A stretch of DNA of 37,971 nt from contig UQDO01000018.1 in the NCBI GenBank assembly GCA_900539855.1, positions 1 to 37,971 of the forward strand, read 5' to 3'. The position numbers and the translations under genes are program-made. Source of the DNA: an uncultured Oscillospiraceae bacterium (GTDB lineage: Bacteria > Bacillota > Clostridia > Oscillospirales > Acutalibacteraceae). Shown piece after piece: positions 23,401 through 30,578 of this stretch (positions are counted from its first letter, which is position 1; each line of letters begins with the position of its first letter). The notes below the pieces were generated by a model. That model was given only the letters and a program-made list of their open reading frames with translations. It did not search any database and was not told where the DNA came from.

Positions 23401-23606
23401 CGGAGCTGACCGACGCGAAGCACAGCTTCGAACTGCCCCAGTCTTCGAAAACGGTATTCACCGTCTGCTACAAGGTCAGCGGCGTCGGTTCAAATTCGTG
23501 CGGTCCCCAGCTGCTGCCAAAGTACCGCTTCAAGGATGAAAAATTCACCTTTAATATTGAGTTCAAAGTGACCGATAAGCCTTTAAACTGCTCGGATGAA
23601 ATTTAA
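20472..23606 (+). CDS. lacZ: Beta-galactosidase, glycoside hydrolase family 2 (LacZ type)
   Basis: A 1044-residue cytoplasmic enzyme without signal peptide, full-length for LacZ. It has the GH2 sugar-binding domain (PSNWQLHGYDSPQYTN), an immunoglobulin-like domain, the TIM barrel with VNRHDFN and ADYEAHG, the acid/base glutamate in SMGNEAGYG (Glu450), the nucleophile in CEYSHAMGNGPGD (Glu528), and the C-terminal beta-galactosidase small-chain domain (FGMGPGDSYIDR). It splits lactose or other beta-galactosides; no transporter is nearby. The ATG at 20472 overlaps the alr stop (ATGA) and GGAGG is 6 bp upstream; the next codon, also ATG at 20475, is an equal start. Confidence 0.95.
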   Translation: MMIKERYHNDPGITRLGTEAPRSYYVPYSTPAEALENSREKSGRFKLLSGCKWAFSYYDSFENIPDNITDASNDTSKWDRLFVPSNWQLHGYDSPQYTNIRYPFPVDLPRVPKTTPAGVYSTDFVIENDMDVFNKYIIFEGVDSCLYLYINGQFVGYSQISHMAAEYDITKYLHTGKNRLTAIVSKWCDGSYLEDQDKWRLSGIFRDVYLLFRPKGHINDISLRTDISEDYRTATIKLDIDSPVSGDSIVTIFSPSGDKMEATMFSDDGHAEFTVRDPRLWSAEYPELYTCIIESASEFITVPVGIREIKIENGVMRFNGRAIKLKGVNRHDFNAKTGYACSVEDMKRDLVLMKRHNINAVRTSHYPNDPRFYELCDKMGFYVMCEADYEAHGLGWPAYANRNGGGTKMAVRGTIADRPEWEHQLCERVSLMVENFKNHPSIIAWSMGNEAGYGRNVEKALIATKQRDDTRFTHYEGAPGNADMTEFMKLYPAPLDTVSKMYASEQWCEDYCNAAHDAGFSKPLVLCEYSHAMGNGPGDLKDYWDIINAHENFMGGFVWEWFNHGLYAGKTADGKPRYLYGGDYGEKYHDGNFCCDGLVSPDMHPMPGLKDYKNILKPFSVTPVDLSYGVFEIKNEYDFSYMSRLDGSWELTRNGEVVASGTIGSLAIPPKKSERVTLGYSVPSDGRCYVRISFASFGNIYVPDGEIVGFEQFKLPTETVHAEKISLGTVHFEETGRKIKLYSDSFCYIYDKDCCAFSELSTGRKSILKKPMNFTFWRAPIDNDRHEKAKFIGAGFNDAKAYEYNTEITEHEGAVSVTSHFGMLSTGKYPIYKMTAEWTVFSDGRIALHLNAEMGSGLTFEQSIPDGSLDDIYADTGVFVNYIPRFGIEMELENAFDTVEYFGMGPGDSYIDRHNSSFMGRFENRVAREYTNYIMPQDCGNHWNSSFAYVHDTNGVGIAACEADEPFEFSAIPFNSAELTDAKHSFELPQSSKTVFTVCYKVSGVGSNSCGPQLLPKYRFKDEKFTFNIEFKVTDKPLNCSDEI

Positions 23607-23628
23607 AATCCGCTAAAACATAAATAGC

Positions 23629-23669
23629 AAAAATATCGCCGAAGGCAACCTGCCTCCGTCGATATTTTT
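23629..23669. terminator. Bidirectional terminator between lacZ and the AraC regulator
   Basis: AAAAATATCG (23629-23638) pairs with CGATATTTTT (23660-23669), with an inner GGCA/TGCC stem. A/T runs on both sides fit termination in either direction. Its right arm overlaps the stop codon of the convergent regulator by two bases. Confidence 0.8.
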
Positions 23670-24471
23670 ATACCTGTCTGTTTAATTTTTCCGTCAGCAG
23701 TGCTTCGCGGTATTCGGTAGGACTTTGTCCGGTATACGCCTTGAATGCCGCCGAAAAGGCAAGCGGATTTTGATATCCTACCGACAGCGCCACCTCTTTG
23801 ACTTGAAGCTCACTCTGTCCCAAAAGCGATTTTGCGCGCCGCATACGGGTCATTATCAGATATTGTTGGGGGGATACCCCGATGTGCTTTTTGAACTGCT
23901 TGCAAAGATATTTCTCACTTAAGTGTACCGAGTCTGCCACCTGCGTCATTGTGATATCGTGTGCATAATGCCGCTCTATAAACAGCGCTGCGGTTTTTGC
24001 GGCATTGTATAACGATTCACCCTCGGTCACGCCAAGCATCGGCAGCAGCGCACAAAGCACGCTCTTAGCCGGAGCATCCGAGCCTGTGTCCGCCTTGCAG
24101 ATTTTAAAGCCCTGCTCCAGAATAGCAGCGGCAAGCAAAGGACACTGCACGGTAAATCGGGTATGTCGGGTAAGCGGAATGTTCCACTGTGACAGAAAAG
24201 GCGCGATGTGATCGCCGTCAAAGGCTATCCAGTAATGACGGTAAGGCGGTGTCAGGCGGAACCTGTGAAGATTTTCCTTTGATATCAGAAACGCCTCCCC
24301 GGCACCGACGTCAAAATCGTCGCAGTGACAAACGCCCTCAATAATATAATGTAAAATATATGTGCTGCGCACCCACGGTCCAACCGTCCGCGGCGTCGTC
24401 GGTGCGGAATAGCCGAACTCGGTCACATACCAGTCGGCGCCGTCGGCAGGGAAAAAACATATTTCAGACAT
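23668..24471 (-). CDS. AraC-family transcriptional regulator with N-terminal cupin
   Basis: A 267-residue regulator. The N-terminal 150 residues look like the AraC cupin sensor (STYILHYIIEGVCHCD, GEAFLISKENLHRFRL). The C-terminal 100 residues carry two helix-turn-helix motifs (ITMTQVADSVHLSEKYLCKQFKKHIGVSPQQYL, then VKEVALSVGYQNPLAFSAAFKAYTGQSPTEYRE). The ligand is probably a sugar. It lies convergent to lacZ and upstream of nothing obvious on its own strand, so the target is uncertain; lacZ is only a guess by proximity. The SD before the ATG is poor. Confidence 0.9.
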   Translation of the reverse strand: MSEICFFPADGADWYVTEFGYSAPTTPRTVGPWVRSTYILHYIIEGVCHCDDFDVGAGEAFLISKENLHRFRLTPPYRHYWIAFDGDHIAPFLSQWNIPLTRHTRFTVQCPLLAAAILEQGFKICKADTGSDAPAKSVLCALLPMLGVTEGESLYNAAKTAALFIERHYAHDITMTQVADSVHLSEKYLCKQFKKHIGVSPQQYLIMTRMRRAKSLLGQSELQVKEVALSVGYQNPLAFSAAFKAYTGQSPTEYREALLTEKLNRQV

Positions 24472-24573
24472 AAATCATCGCATCTTTCTGTGGCGCAGGA
24501 TGTAAATAACAATCAGCGAACATTTACAAAGCGCCTTTGTGTTTTTTTGCGTGATCTTCACGCCGGTTTATGA

Positions 24574-24894
24574 TCAATCAATAAGTTTGTAAATTCTATG
24601 GTCTGTCATCATAGACAGATAAATATAATCCGGATGATTCCTGATCCTGTAAATTTTTGAGTGGTCTTTGGAGTCCGTCCACTCGATCATTCCAAGACAT
24701 CTTCCGACTTTAAGATCAATGACCTCATAAGTTTCCTCATATATCTGATCTTTGTAATAAATTTTATTGCCCGTAAGATAGCCTACCGTTCGGTTACTTC
24801 TAATGATATAAAATGTGACTAAAAACAACAACAGAACAATAATTAAAGATATTATAGCTAATATCCTGGCTTTCTTTATCTGTTCTAAAGACAT
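24574..24894 (-). CDS. Small membrane-anchored protein, unknown function
   Basis: I do not recognise this 106-residue protein. A short basic N-terminus (MSLEQIKKAR) leads into one strong membrane helix (about 11-32), then about 70 polar residues rich in Tyr, Asp, Lys and Ile, predicted outside or at the membrane surface. It is more AT-rich than its neighbours, as is the surrounding 24.5-25.05 kb. No clear SD or promoter was found, and no partner is adjacent. It might be a recently acquired gene. Real coding status is likely but not certain. Confidence 0.6.
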   Translation of the reverse strand: MSLEQIKKARILAIISLIIVLLLFLVTFYIIRSNRTVGYLTGNKIYYKDQIYEETYEVIDLKVGRCLGMIEWTDSKDHSKIYRIRNHPDYIYLSMMTDHRIYKLID

Positions 24895-25066
24895 AATATC
24901 ACATGCTTTCTTTATTATAGTACAAGCATACCATGCCGGGAGCGATAATGCAATATAAAAGCGTGATTTTTATATGTAAAATCAGTCTTAATTATGATAA
25001 ATTAGCGATATAAGGAGTGTTCACAACAGACATATATTTTAAATCATTCATATCGGATGTGATACT

Positions 25067-25741
25067 TTGAAAATAACATTTTTAGGTCAGGCAGGGCTGC
25101 TTTTCGATCTTGACGGTGTGACCGTTATGATCGACCCGTATCTGTCTGACAGCGTAGAAAAGATCGATCCACAAAACAAGCGCCGGCAGCCGGCAGACGA
25201 AAGCGTTTTCGACATAAGACCCGACGTTCTGATACTGACGCATGATCATCTTGACCACACCGATCCCGAAACACTCGGAAAAATATTCGGAAAGCATGAC
25301 GGTATATGCGTTCTGGCGTCCGGCAATGCGTGGAGCACGGCAAGGCGCTTCGGCGGTGGGAATAATTATGTCTGCTTTGACCGCGGCACTGTCTGGACCG
25401 AAAATGGCGTACGCTTTGTGGCGGTCCACGCAGAACACAGCGACGACAGGGCAATAGGCGTTATTATTGCCTATGGCGGCAAAAATTATTATATTACCGG
25501 CGACACGCTTTACAATAAAAAGGTTATCGACGATATCAGAGTCCCAATAGACGTCGTGTTTTTGCCTGTAAACGGCGTCGGCAATAACATGAACATGACC
25601 GATGCGGCGCTTTTTGCCGAAAAGATCGGTGCCGGTGTTGCCGTTCCGGTGCACTTCGGGCTGTTTGACAGTCTTGATCCTGCAAACTTCGCCTTTAAAA
25701 ACAAGGTGATACCTGAAATATATAAGGAGATAAAGCTATGA
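25067..25741 (+). CDS. Metallo-beta-lactamase-fold hydrolase (UlaG-like)
   Basis: A 224-residue cytoplasmic hydrolase of the MBL fold. It starts with ITFLGQAGLLFDLDGVTVMIDPY and carries the metal motif HDHLDH with later His (HAEHS), Asp (TGDTLY) and His (VPVHFG) ligands. The nearest characterised relatives are UlaG-type sugar-lactone hydrolases. Here it overlaps a sugar-acid dehydratase by ATGA and is followed by a short-chain dehydrogenase, so a sugar lactonase role is a reasonable inference. The only fitting start is TTG at 25067, with GGATGTGA about 4 bp upstream. First gene of the operon; no strong promoter recognised in the 172-bp AT-rich gap before it. Confidence 0.85.
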   Translation: MKITFLGQAGLLFDLDGVTVMIDPYLSDSVEKIDPQNKRRQPADESVFDIRPDVLILTHDHLDHTDPETLGKIFGKHDGICVLASGNAWSTARRFGGGNNYVCFDRGTVWTENGVRFVAVHAEHSDDRAIGVIIAYGGKNYYITGDTLYNKKVIDDIRVPIDVVFLPVNGVGNNMNMTDAALFAEKIGAGVAVPVHFGLFDSLDPANFAFKNKVIPEIYKEIKL

Positions 25742-26898
25742 AAGTAACAGATGTAAAACCGTTTGTGGTCGATTGCTTCAGGACGAACTTTGTGTTTGTC
25801 AAGATCTACACCGACGAGGGCGTGACCGGCGTCGGCGAGGGAACGCTTGAGTACAAGGAAAAGGCGTTTCTCGGAGCTCTTGAGCACATCAAGGAATACC
25901 TTGTGGGCAAAAATCCTCTCGACGTTGAGCAGCATTTCCACAATATCTACCGTGACGCTTACTGGCGCGGCGGTCCGGTACTTATGTCGGCACTGTCGGC
26001 TGTTGAAATGGCACTGTGGGACATTTTGGGCAAGCACCTCGGTGTTCCGGTCTACAGGCTTATTGGCGGCAAGGTCAATGATAAGGTGAGGATATATGTC
26101 AACGGCTGGTTTGCCGGTGCAAAAGAGCCCAAGGAATTTGCCGCAAAGGCAAAGGAAGCCGTAAAGCGCGGAGTGACCGCGATGAAGTGGGACCCGTTCG
26201 GAAAATCCTATCTTAATATTTCGAACGAAGCGCTCGACAAGGCGCTGCGCTGTGTCGCAGCAGTCCGTGAGGCGGTCGGCAGCAAGGTGGATCTGCTCAT
26301 AGAGGGTCACGGCAGGTTCAATATCCCTACCGGCATAAAAATAGCAAAAGAGCTTGAACAGTTCAAGCCAATGTTCTTTGAGGAGCCCACTCCGCCCGAC
26401 AGCCTTGAGGCATTAAAGGCGGTAAGAGACAAGTCTCCGGTCGCGATATCGGCAGGCGAAAGGCTGTACACCCGTTGGGATTACCGCCGCTTCTTCGATA
26501 TCATGCCGGCTGATTACATTCAGCCTGACATATCCCACGCCGGCGGTATAATGGAGCTTAAGAAAATAGCTGCCGAGGCGGAATGCAGATACATACCGTT
26601 TGCTCCGCACAATCCGTCGGGACCGGTAGCCAACGCCGCCACATTGCAGATAGCAGCCAACACGCCCAACTTCTGCATACTCGAAATAATGTACAGCGAT
26701 GTTGAGTGGCGCAGGGATATCACAAACGAACACTTAGAGTATAAGGACGGGTACATCACCATACCCGACAAGCCGGGACTAGGCATTGAGATAAACGAGG
26801 AGGAGTGCTTAAAGCATCCTTACAAGCCCCACACCTTAAGACATTATGACGGAACTCTGACCGACATCCGCCCGGCAAAGTCGGAATTCTATTTTTAA
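25738..26898 (+). CDS. Enolase-superfamily (mandelate racemase/muconate lactonising type) sugar-acid dehydratase
   Basis: A 386-residue protein of the D-galactonate dehydratase-like group. The N-terminal capping domain (about 1-120) contains WRGGPVLMSALSAVEMALWDILGK. The barrel shows Glu189/His191 (LLIEGHGRF), Glu215-Glu216 (FFEEPTPPD) and Glu241 (SAGERLY) as metal site, and an Asp264-His291 dyad (QPDISHAGG, FAPHNPSGP). The first metal ligand is Glu in place of the more usual Asp. Dehydration of a sugar acid to a 2-keto-3-deoxy acid is the likely reaction; the substrate is unknown. Coupled to the upstream hydrolase by ATGA and 15 bp before the dehydrogenase. Confidence 0.9.
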   Translation: MKVTDVKPFVVDCFRTNFVFVKIYTDEGVTGVGEGTLEYKEKAFLGALEHIKEYLVGKNPLDVEQHFHNIYRDAYWRGGPVLMSALSAVEMALWDILGKHLGVPVYRLIGGKVNDKVRIYVNGWFAGAKEPKEFAAKAKEAVKRGVTAMKWDPFGKSYLNISNEALDKALRCVAAVREAVGSKVDLLIEGHGRFNIPTGIKIAKELEQFKPMFFEEPTPPDSLEALKAVRDKSPVAISAGERLYTRWDYRRFFDIMPADYIQPDISHAGGIMELKKIAAEAECRYIPFAPHNPSGPVANAATLQIAANTPNFCILEIMYSDVEWRRDITNEHLEYKDGYITIPDKPGLGIEINEEECLKHPYKPHTLRHYDGTLTDIRPAKSEFYF

Positions 26899-26913
26899 AA
26901 GAGGAGAAGAAGC

Positions 26914-27723
26914 ATGAAAAAAGCAATGTTTGTAACCGGCGGTACCGTAGGTACCGGCTTTGCCACCGCGGAAAAATTCGCCGAAAACGGATATGCGGTA
27001 ATAATAACGAGCCGTAAAGAGGAAAAGGCTGCCGAGGCTGCAAAGAAAATATCCGAAAAGTACGGAGTCTTTGCCAAAGGCTACGGTCTTGACATCAGAA
27101 ACGAGCAGGCGGTCATTGACATATTCAATGATATAGACAAAAACGACTGCTTTGTAGAGACCGTGGTGCTCAATTCAGCCGATATGGGCTTCGGCACCGA
27201 TCCTGCAAAGGGCATGGATTTTTGGAGCGTGCCGGTCGAGGAGTTCCAGCGCGTTTTTGAGACCAATCTTGTGTGGAACTTCACGATAGTCCGTCAGGCA
27301 GCTATAAGAATGAAGGAGCACCATAAGGGCGCGATAGTATTTTTCAGTTCGAACACCGCTTACCGTGCGATACCCAACCGCAGTGCCTATTCAGCATCAA
27401 AGGGCGGCATAAACGCAATGTCAAGGGCGTTTGCCATTGATCTGGGGCCGTACGGAATACGTTCAAATGTCGTACTTCCCGGCACGATCAAGACCGCACG
27501 CTGGGTCGAAATGGGTTCAAAGCAGATAGTAAACGGTACGCTTACACCGATAGGCGATATATCCGATTTTGAGGATATCGCAAATGCCGCGTTCTATCTC
27601 GGCACCGACCTTTCAAAAAATGTCACCGGCACCGAAATAACGGTCGACGGCGGCATGTCCTGCCAGCTTTATCCGCAGATCTTAAACGAATTAAAGCGCA
27701 GGGAAATGGAAAAGGATAAATAA
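26914..27723 (+). CDS. Short-chain dehydrogenase/reductase
   Basis: A 269-residue classical SDR. The nucleotide motif is TGGTVGTG (7-14 region), the catalytic residues are in VFFSSN and YSASK (Tyr-x3-Lys), and the C-terminal GTEITVDGGMSC fits the family. The usual NNAG motif is replaced by LNSAD. Such enzymes act on keto- or deoxy-sugar acids or polyols; here it probably oxidises or reduces the product of the upstream dehydratase. SD GAGGAG lies 7 bp before the ATG, 15 bp after the dehydratase stop. Last gene of the unit. Confidence 0.9.
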   Translation: MKKAMFVTGGTVGTGFATAEKFAENGYAVIITSRKEEKAAEAAKKISEKYGVFAKGYGLDIRNEQAVIDIFNDIDKNDCFVETVVLNSADMGFGTDPAKGMDFWSVPVEEFQRVFETNLVWNFTIVRQAAIRMKEHHKGAIVFFSSNTAYRAIPNRSAYSASKGGINAMSRAFAIDLGPYGIRSNVVLPGTIKTARWVEMGSKQIVNGTLTPIGDISDFEDIANAAFYLGTDLSKNVTGTEITVDGGMSCQLYPQILNELKRREMEKDK

Positions 27724-27734
27724 TAAAGCAAATG

Positions 27735-27776
27735 AAAAAAGCGCTCCGAAATGTCGGAGCGCCTCCTTGTTTTTAG
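27735..27776. terminator. Bidirectional terminator between the SDR and TM2 genes
   Basis: GCGCTCCGA (27741-27749) pairs with TCGGAGCGC (27754-27762). On the minus strand it is followed by TTTTTT (27740-27735); on the + strand by CTCCTTGTTTTT. Confidence 0.9.
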
Positions 27777-27788
27777 AGACAGGTCAGG

Positions 27789-28232
27789 TCACCGTTCAGC
27801 CCTGACGCGATATTTGAGTTCGAAATTCTCGGTATTTGAGCAGAGAATTATGATGCCCTCGATGAAAGCGATGAGAGCAGGAATACCGGTCCAGCAGAAG
27901 AGTATGCAGAGCACACCCATTCCGATCTGTCCCAGATAGAATTTATGTACGCCGATGCCGCCGAGAAGAAGCGCAAGTATACCTGCAACGATCTTGTTTT
28001 TTACAGGCCATGATTTTCTCGGATCCTCCTGGACATAGACCGTCTGAGGCTGAGCCTGCTGCTGAGGAGCGCTCTGAACAATGATCACAGGCTGCGAAGG
28101 AGCAGCGTTCTGCTGTGCCGCGCCCTGTGCCGCAGCTGCCGGAGCTTCAGCCGGAATAGCTGCACCGCAGTACTGACATGTAGTAGCGCCGTTCTGTGCG
28201 GGAGCTCCGCACTGAGGACAAATGTTTGCCAT
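27789..28232 (-). CDS. TM2-domain protein with N-terminal zinc ribbon
   Basis: A 147-residue protein. The N-terminus is a zinc ribbon (CPQCG at 5-9, CQYCG at 19-23), followed by an Ala/Gln/Pro-rich linker (about 28-70), then a TM2 domain with two membrane helices (GILALLLGGIGVHKFYLGQIGMGVLCILFC, containing GGIGVHKFYLG, then GIPALIAFIEGIIIL). TM2 proteins sit in the cytoplasmic membrane with unclear function. It is divergent from the SPFH gene, which also carries zinc ribbons, with promoters 19 bp apart; a shared membrane-stress or membrane-organising role is likely. SD AAGGGTGG lies about 7 bp before the ATG. Confidence 0.92.
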   Translation of the reverse strand: MANICPQCGAPAQNGATTCQYCGAAIPAEAPAAAAQGAAQQNAAPSQPVIIVQSAPQQQAQPQTVYVQEDPRKSWPVKNKIVAGILALLLGGIGVHKFYLGQIGMGVLCILFCWTGIPALIAFIEGIIILCSNTENFELKYRVRAER

Positions 28233-28273
28233 AAAGATACCACCCTTTGACTCAAAATTTTATTTACAAGGTC

Positions 28274-28302
28274 AGTATATCATATGCATATGCTGTTTTC
28301 AA
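28274..28302 (-). promoter_or_regulatory. Sigma-A promoter of the TM2 gene
   Basis: On the minus strand TTGAAA (28302-28297), 17 bp, TATACT (28279-28274), with TGA before the -10. A 12-bp palindrome CATATGCATATG (28281-28292) fills the spacer and could be an operator. Confidence 0.8.
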
Positions 28303-28321
28303 GAGCTAATTGTTATTTTTA

Positions 28322-28350
28322 TTGACAGAACTTTTTAAATATGATACCAT
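28322..28350 (+). promoter_or_regulatory. Sigma-A promoter of the SPFH gene
   Basis: TTGACA (28322-28327), 17 bp, TACCAT (28345-28350) with TGA just before it as an extended -10. Back to back with the TM2 promoter. Confidence 0.75.
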
Positions 28351-28379
28351 TATAGTGTAAATAAACAGGGGGTATGATA

Positions 28380-29660
28380 ATGGCTATTGCGGAGGTATTG
28401 AAGTTTGATTCCACGGCTGATATTTTTGCCTGGAAATATCCTAATTCTGAGCTTGCCACATGGTCTCAGCTCATAGTAAATGAGTCGCAGGAGGCAATGC
28501 TTTTAAAGAACGGTCAGGTGACCGATGTTTTCGGTCCGGGAAGGTATGTTCTGTCAACCGATAACATTCCTGTCCTTCAGAAGCTCATCAATATTCCTTT
28601 CGGAAGAAAATCGCCGTTTTCGGCAGAGGTCTGGTTTATAAACAAGGCGTTTTCGCTCGATATAAAGTGGGGCACGGCTTCGCCGATACAGATACAGGAT
28701 CCGAAATACAATCTGTTTGTACCGGTGCGTGCATTCGGTCAGTTCGGAATAAGGATAGCCGACTCAAAGCGGTTCCTTATCAAGCTGGTCGGCACCATGA
28801 AGTTCTTCAACAGAAGCACACTTACCGATTATTTCAAGGGTCTTTACATAACGAGGGTAAAGGACAGCATTTCATCGAGCCTTATAAACGCGAAGATATC
28901 CGTTCTCGAGATAAACGCTCATCTGAATGAGCTGTCAGACGCGCTCAGCCGTGAGCTTCGCGGTGAGCTTGAGGAGTACGGTATAGAGCTTGTGTCGTTC
29001 TTTGTGAATGACATAAATGTTCCCGAGAGCGATCCGGCTGTAAAGCAGCTCAAGGCTGCGCTTGCAAAGCGTGCCGAAATGGATATCATAGGCTACAACT
29101 ATCAGCAGGAAAGAACCTTCGATACGCTTGAGACCGCGGCTGACAACAACGGTGCCGCAGGTGCCGTTATGGGTTCGGGTATAGGTCTCGGCGTGGGCTT
29201 CGGCATAGGCGGAGCCATAGGTGATCAGGCAAAGAGCCTGCGTGACAATGTAAATTCGCAGAGTGATGCTAAAAAGTGCCCGTCATGCGGCGCTTCGGTA
29301 CCGGGATCGGTGAAATTCTGTCCGGAATGCGGCAGCGATATCACCGGTGCCGCAGGGAAAATAGTATGTTCAAACTGCGGAAGCTCATATCCTAAGGGAA
29401 CAAAATTCTGTCCGGAGTGCGGAAACCGTTATAATCCCTGCCCCAAATGCGGTGCGGATGTGCCTGACGGCGCTGAAAAGTGTCCCGAATGCGGCGAGGG
29501 TATGCCCAAGGCCTGCCCGGGCTGCGGACATATGGTAAGCGCTTCACAGAAATTCTGCCCCGAATGTGGCATGTCGCTGGTTAAAAAGTGCTCGTCGTGC
29601 GGCGCGGAGCTTGTAAACGGTGTGAAGTTCTGCCCCGAGTGCGGCGCTAAAAACGAATAA
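28380..29660 (+). CDS. SPFH-domain protein with five C-terminal zinc ribbons
   Basis: A 426-residue protein similar in its first 230 residues to the Bacillus YdjI-type SPFH/virion-core group (start AIAEVLKFDSTADIFAWKYPNSEL; VWFINKAFSLDIKWGT; then a helical region ending RAEMDIIGYNYQQERTFDTL). A Gly-rich stretch (about 260-285, GSGIGLGVGFGIGGAIGD) leads to five tandem zinc ribbons beginning at Cys300, 330, 354, 379 and 404, each ending CPECG. SPFH proteins scaffold membrane microdomains; in Bacillus YdjI is linked to phage-shock-type membrane stress. The ATG at 28380 is preferred, with AGGGGG 7 bp upstream; the ATG at 28374 is too close. A membrane protein follows after 13 bp. Confidence 0.92.
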   Translation: MAIAEVLKFDSTADIFAWKYPNSELATWSQLIVNESQEAMLLKNGQVTDVFGPGRYVLSTDNIPVLQKLINIPFGRKSPFSAEVWFINKAFSLDIKWGTASPIQIQDPKYNLFVPVRAFGQFGIRIADSKRFLIKLVGTMKFFNRSTLTDYFKGLYITRVKDSISSSLINAKISVLEINAHLNELSDALSRELRGELEEYGIELVSFFVNDINVPESDPAVKQLKAALAKRAEMDIIGYNYQQERTFDTLETAADNNGAAGAVMGSGIGLGVGFGIGGAIGDQAKSLRDNVNSQSDAKKCPSCGASVPGSVKFCPECGSDITGAAGKIVCSNCGSSYPKGTKFCPECGNRYNPCPKCGADVPDGAEKCPECGEGMPKACPGCGHMVSASQKFCPECGMSLVKKCSSCGAELVNGVKFCPECGAKNE

Positions 29661-29673
29661 AGGTGGCTAAGAT

Positions 29674-30342
29674 ATGAAAAACAAAAGTGTTGCTTTGATA
29701 TGCGGTGCTTTGATAGCATTGGTCACGGTCGTTCTTTACATGCTCCTTTGCAATAATATTTTCAGTGCTGCCGTAAGCTGGATAGCAGTCGTATTTACCG
29801 TCCTTTCCGAGGCGGTGACCACTGTTGCCTTCGCCTTTTCCGGCGGTGAGCCGAGGCGCGTCGGCGGTGCCGTAGCCTCTCTTATACAGACGATCATTAC
29901 GATCGTCACATCCGTGATATTTATAGGTATTCCGTTTATAGGTCTTATGCTGAGGCCCTACATTGCGATATATGCCGTCACGTTTGTGATATCAGCAATA
30001 ATGCTCATCGTGCTGTTCAATTTTGCAGACACGAAAAAGGCTGAGAATGTAAGAACGGCAGCTGCAAAGATGGCAGTGATACGCTGCAGGACGATAGTGC
30101 AGTCCATGATCAATTCCGATACAGGCAGAGAGCATGCCGATAAGCTGCGGCTGCTTGACGAGGACCTCAGATTTATGGATGACTCGGTCAGCGATCCTAT
30201 GGATGAACAGATACTTTCACAGCTCGAAGCATTGGCGAACGGGTATACCGCCGACGGCTTCCCGTTTGACAACACCGTAGCTCACATAAGAGACACCATA
30301 AAGCAAAGAAATTTTGTTGTTAAAAGCTATAAATTAAAATAA
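29674..30342 (+). CDS. Multi-pass membrane protein, partner of the SPFH protein
   Basis: A 222-residue protein. The N-terminal 118 residues hold about four membrane helices (about 6-27, 33-55, 66-90 and 94-117), with a short basic loop EPRRVGG. The C-terminal 100 residues are soluble and helical (DKLRLLDEDLRFMDDSV, then EQILSQLEALANGY). I know no function. Its place, 13 bp behind the SPFH gene with SD AAAGGTGG, resembles the membrane partner of YdjI-type SPFH proteins (YdjH), which is an inference from layout rather than from sequence. Confidence 0.85.
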   Translation: MKNKSVALICGALIALVTVVLYMLLCNNIFSAAVSWIAVVFTVLSEAVTTVAFAFSGGEPRRVGGAVASLIQTIITIVTSVIFIGIPFIGLMLRPYIAIYAVTFVISAIMLIVLFNFADTKKAENVRTAAAKMAVIRCRTIVQSMINSDTGREHADKLRLLDEDLRFMDDSVSDPMDEQILSQLEALANGYTADGFPFDNTVAHIRDTIKQRNFVVKSYKLK

Positions 30343-30544
30343 TTTAAAGCATACCGTTTTGCTGTAGTTAAGAAGCTTTCAGACGGTTCTGAATACAATA
30401 CGATAGCTATTCCGGCTTTTATTTATTGTAAAAGCGCTTTCCTGCAGCATCTCTAATGAGTTTTGGCAGTCTTAGCGGAACTGCCCGTGGCTTTGAAAAG
30501 ATAAAAAATACAATAAATCGCATGATTTTTCTCTTAAAACATAG

Positions 30545-30570
30545 CGGCAGAGCTGATTGCAGCTCTGCCG
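30545..30570. terminator. Hairpin between convergent units, likely terminator
   Basis: CGGCAGAGCT (30545-30554) pairs with AGCTCTGCCG (30561-30570). On the + strand TTTGTCTTTC follows and on the minus strand a weaker TATGTTTTA. It lies between the membrane protein and the convergent TIM-barrel gene. The rest of the 236-bp gap holds nothing I can name. Confidence 0.6.
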
Positions 30571-30578
30571 TTTGTCTT

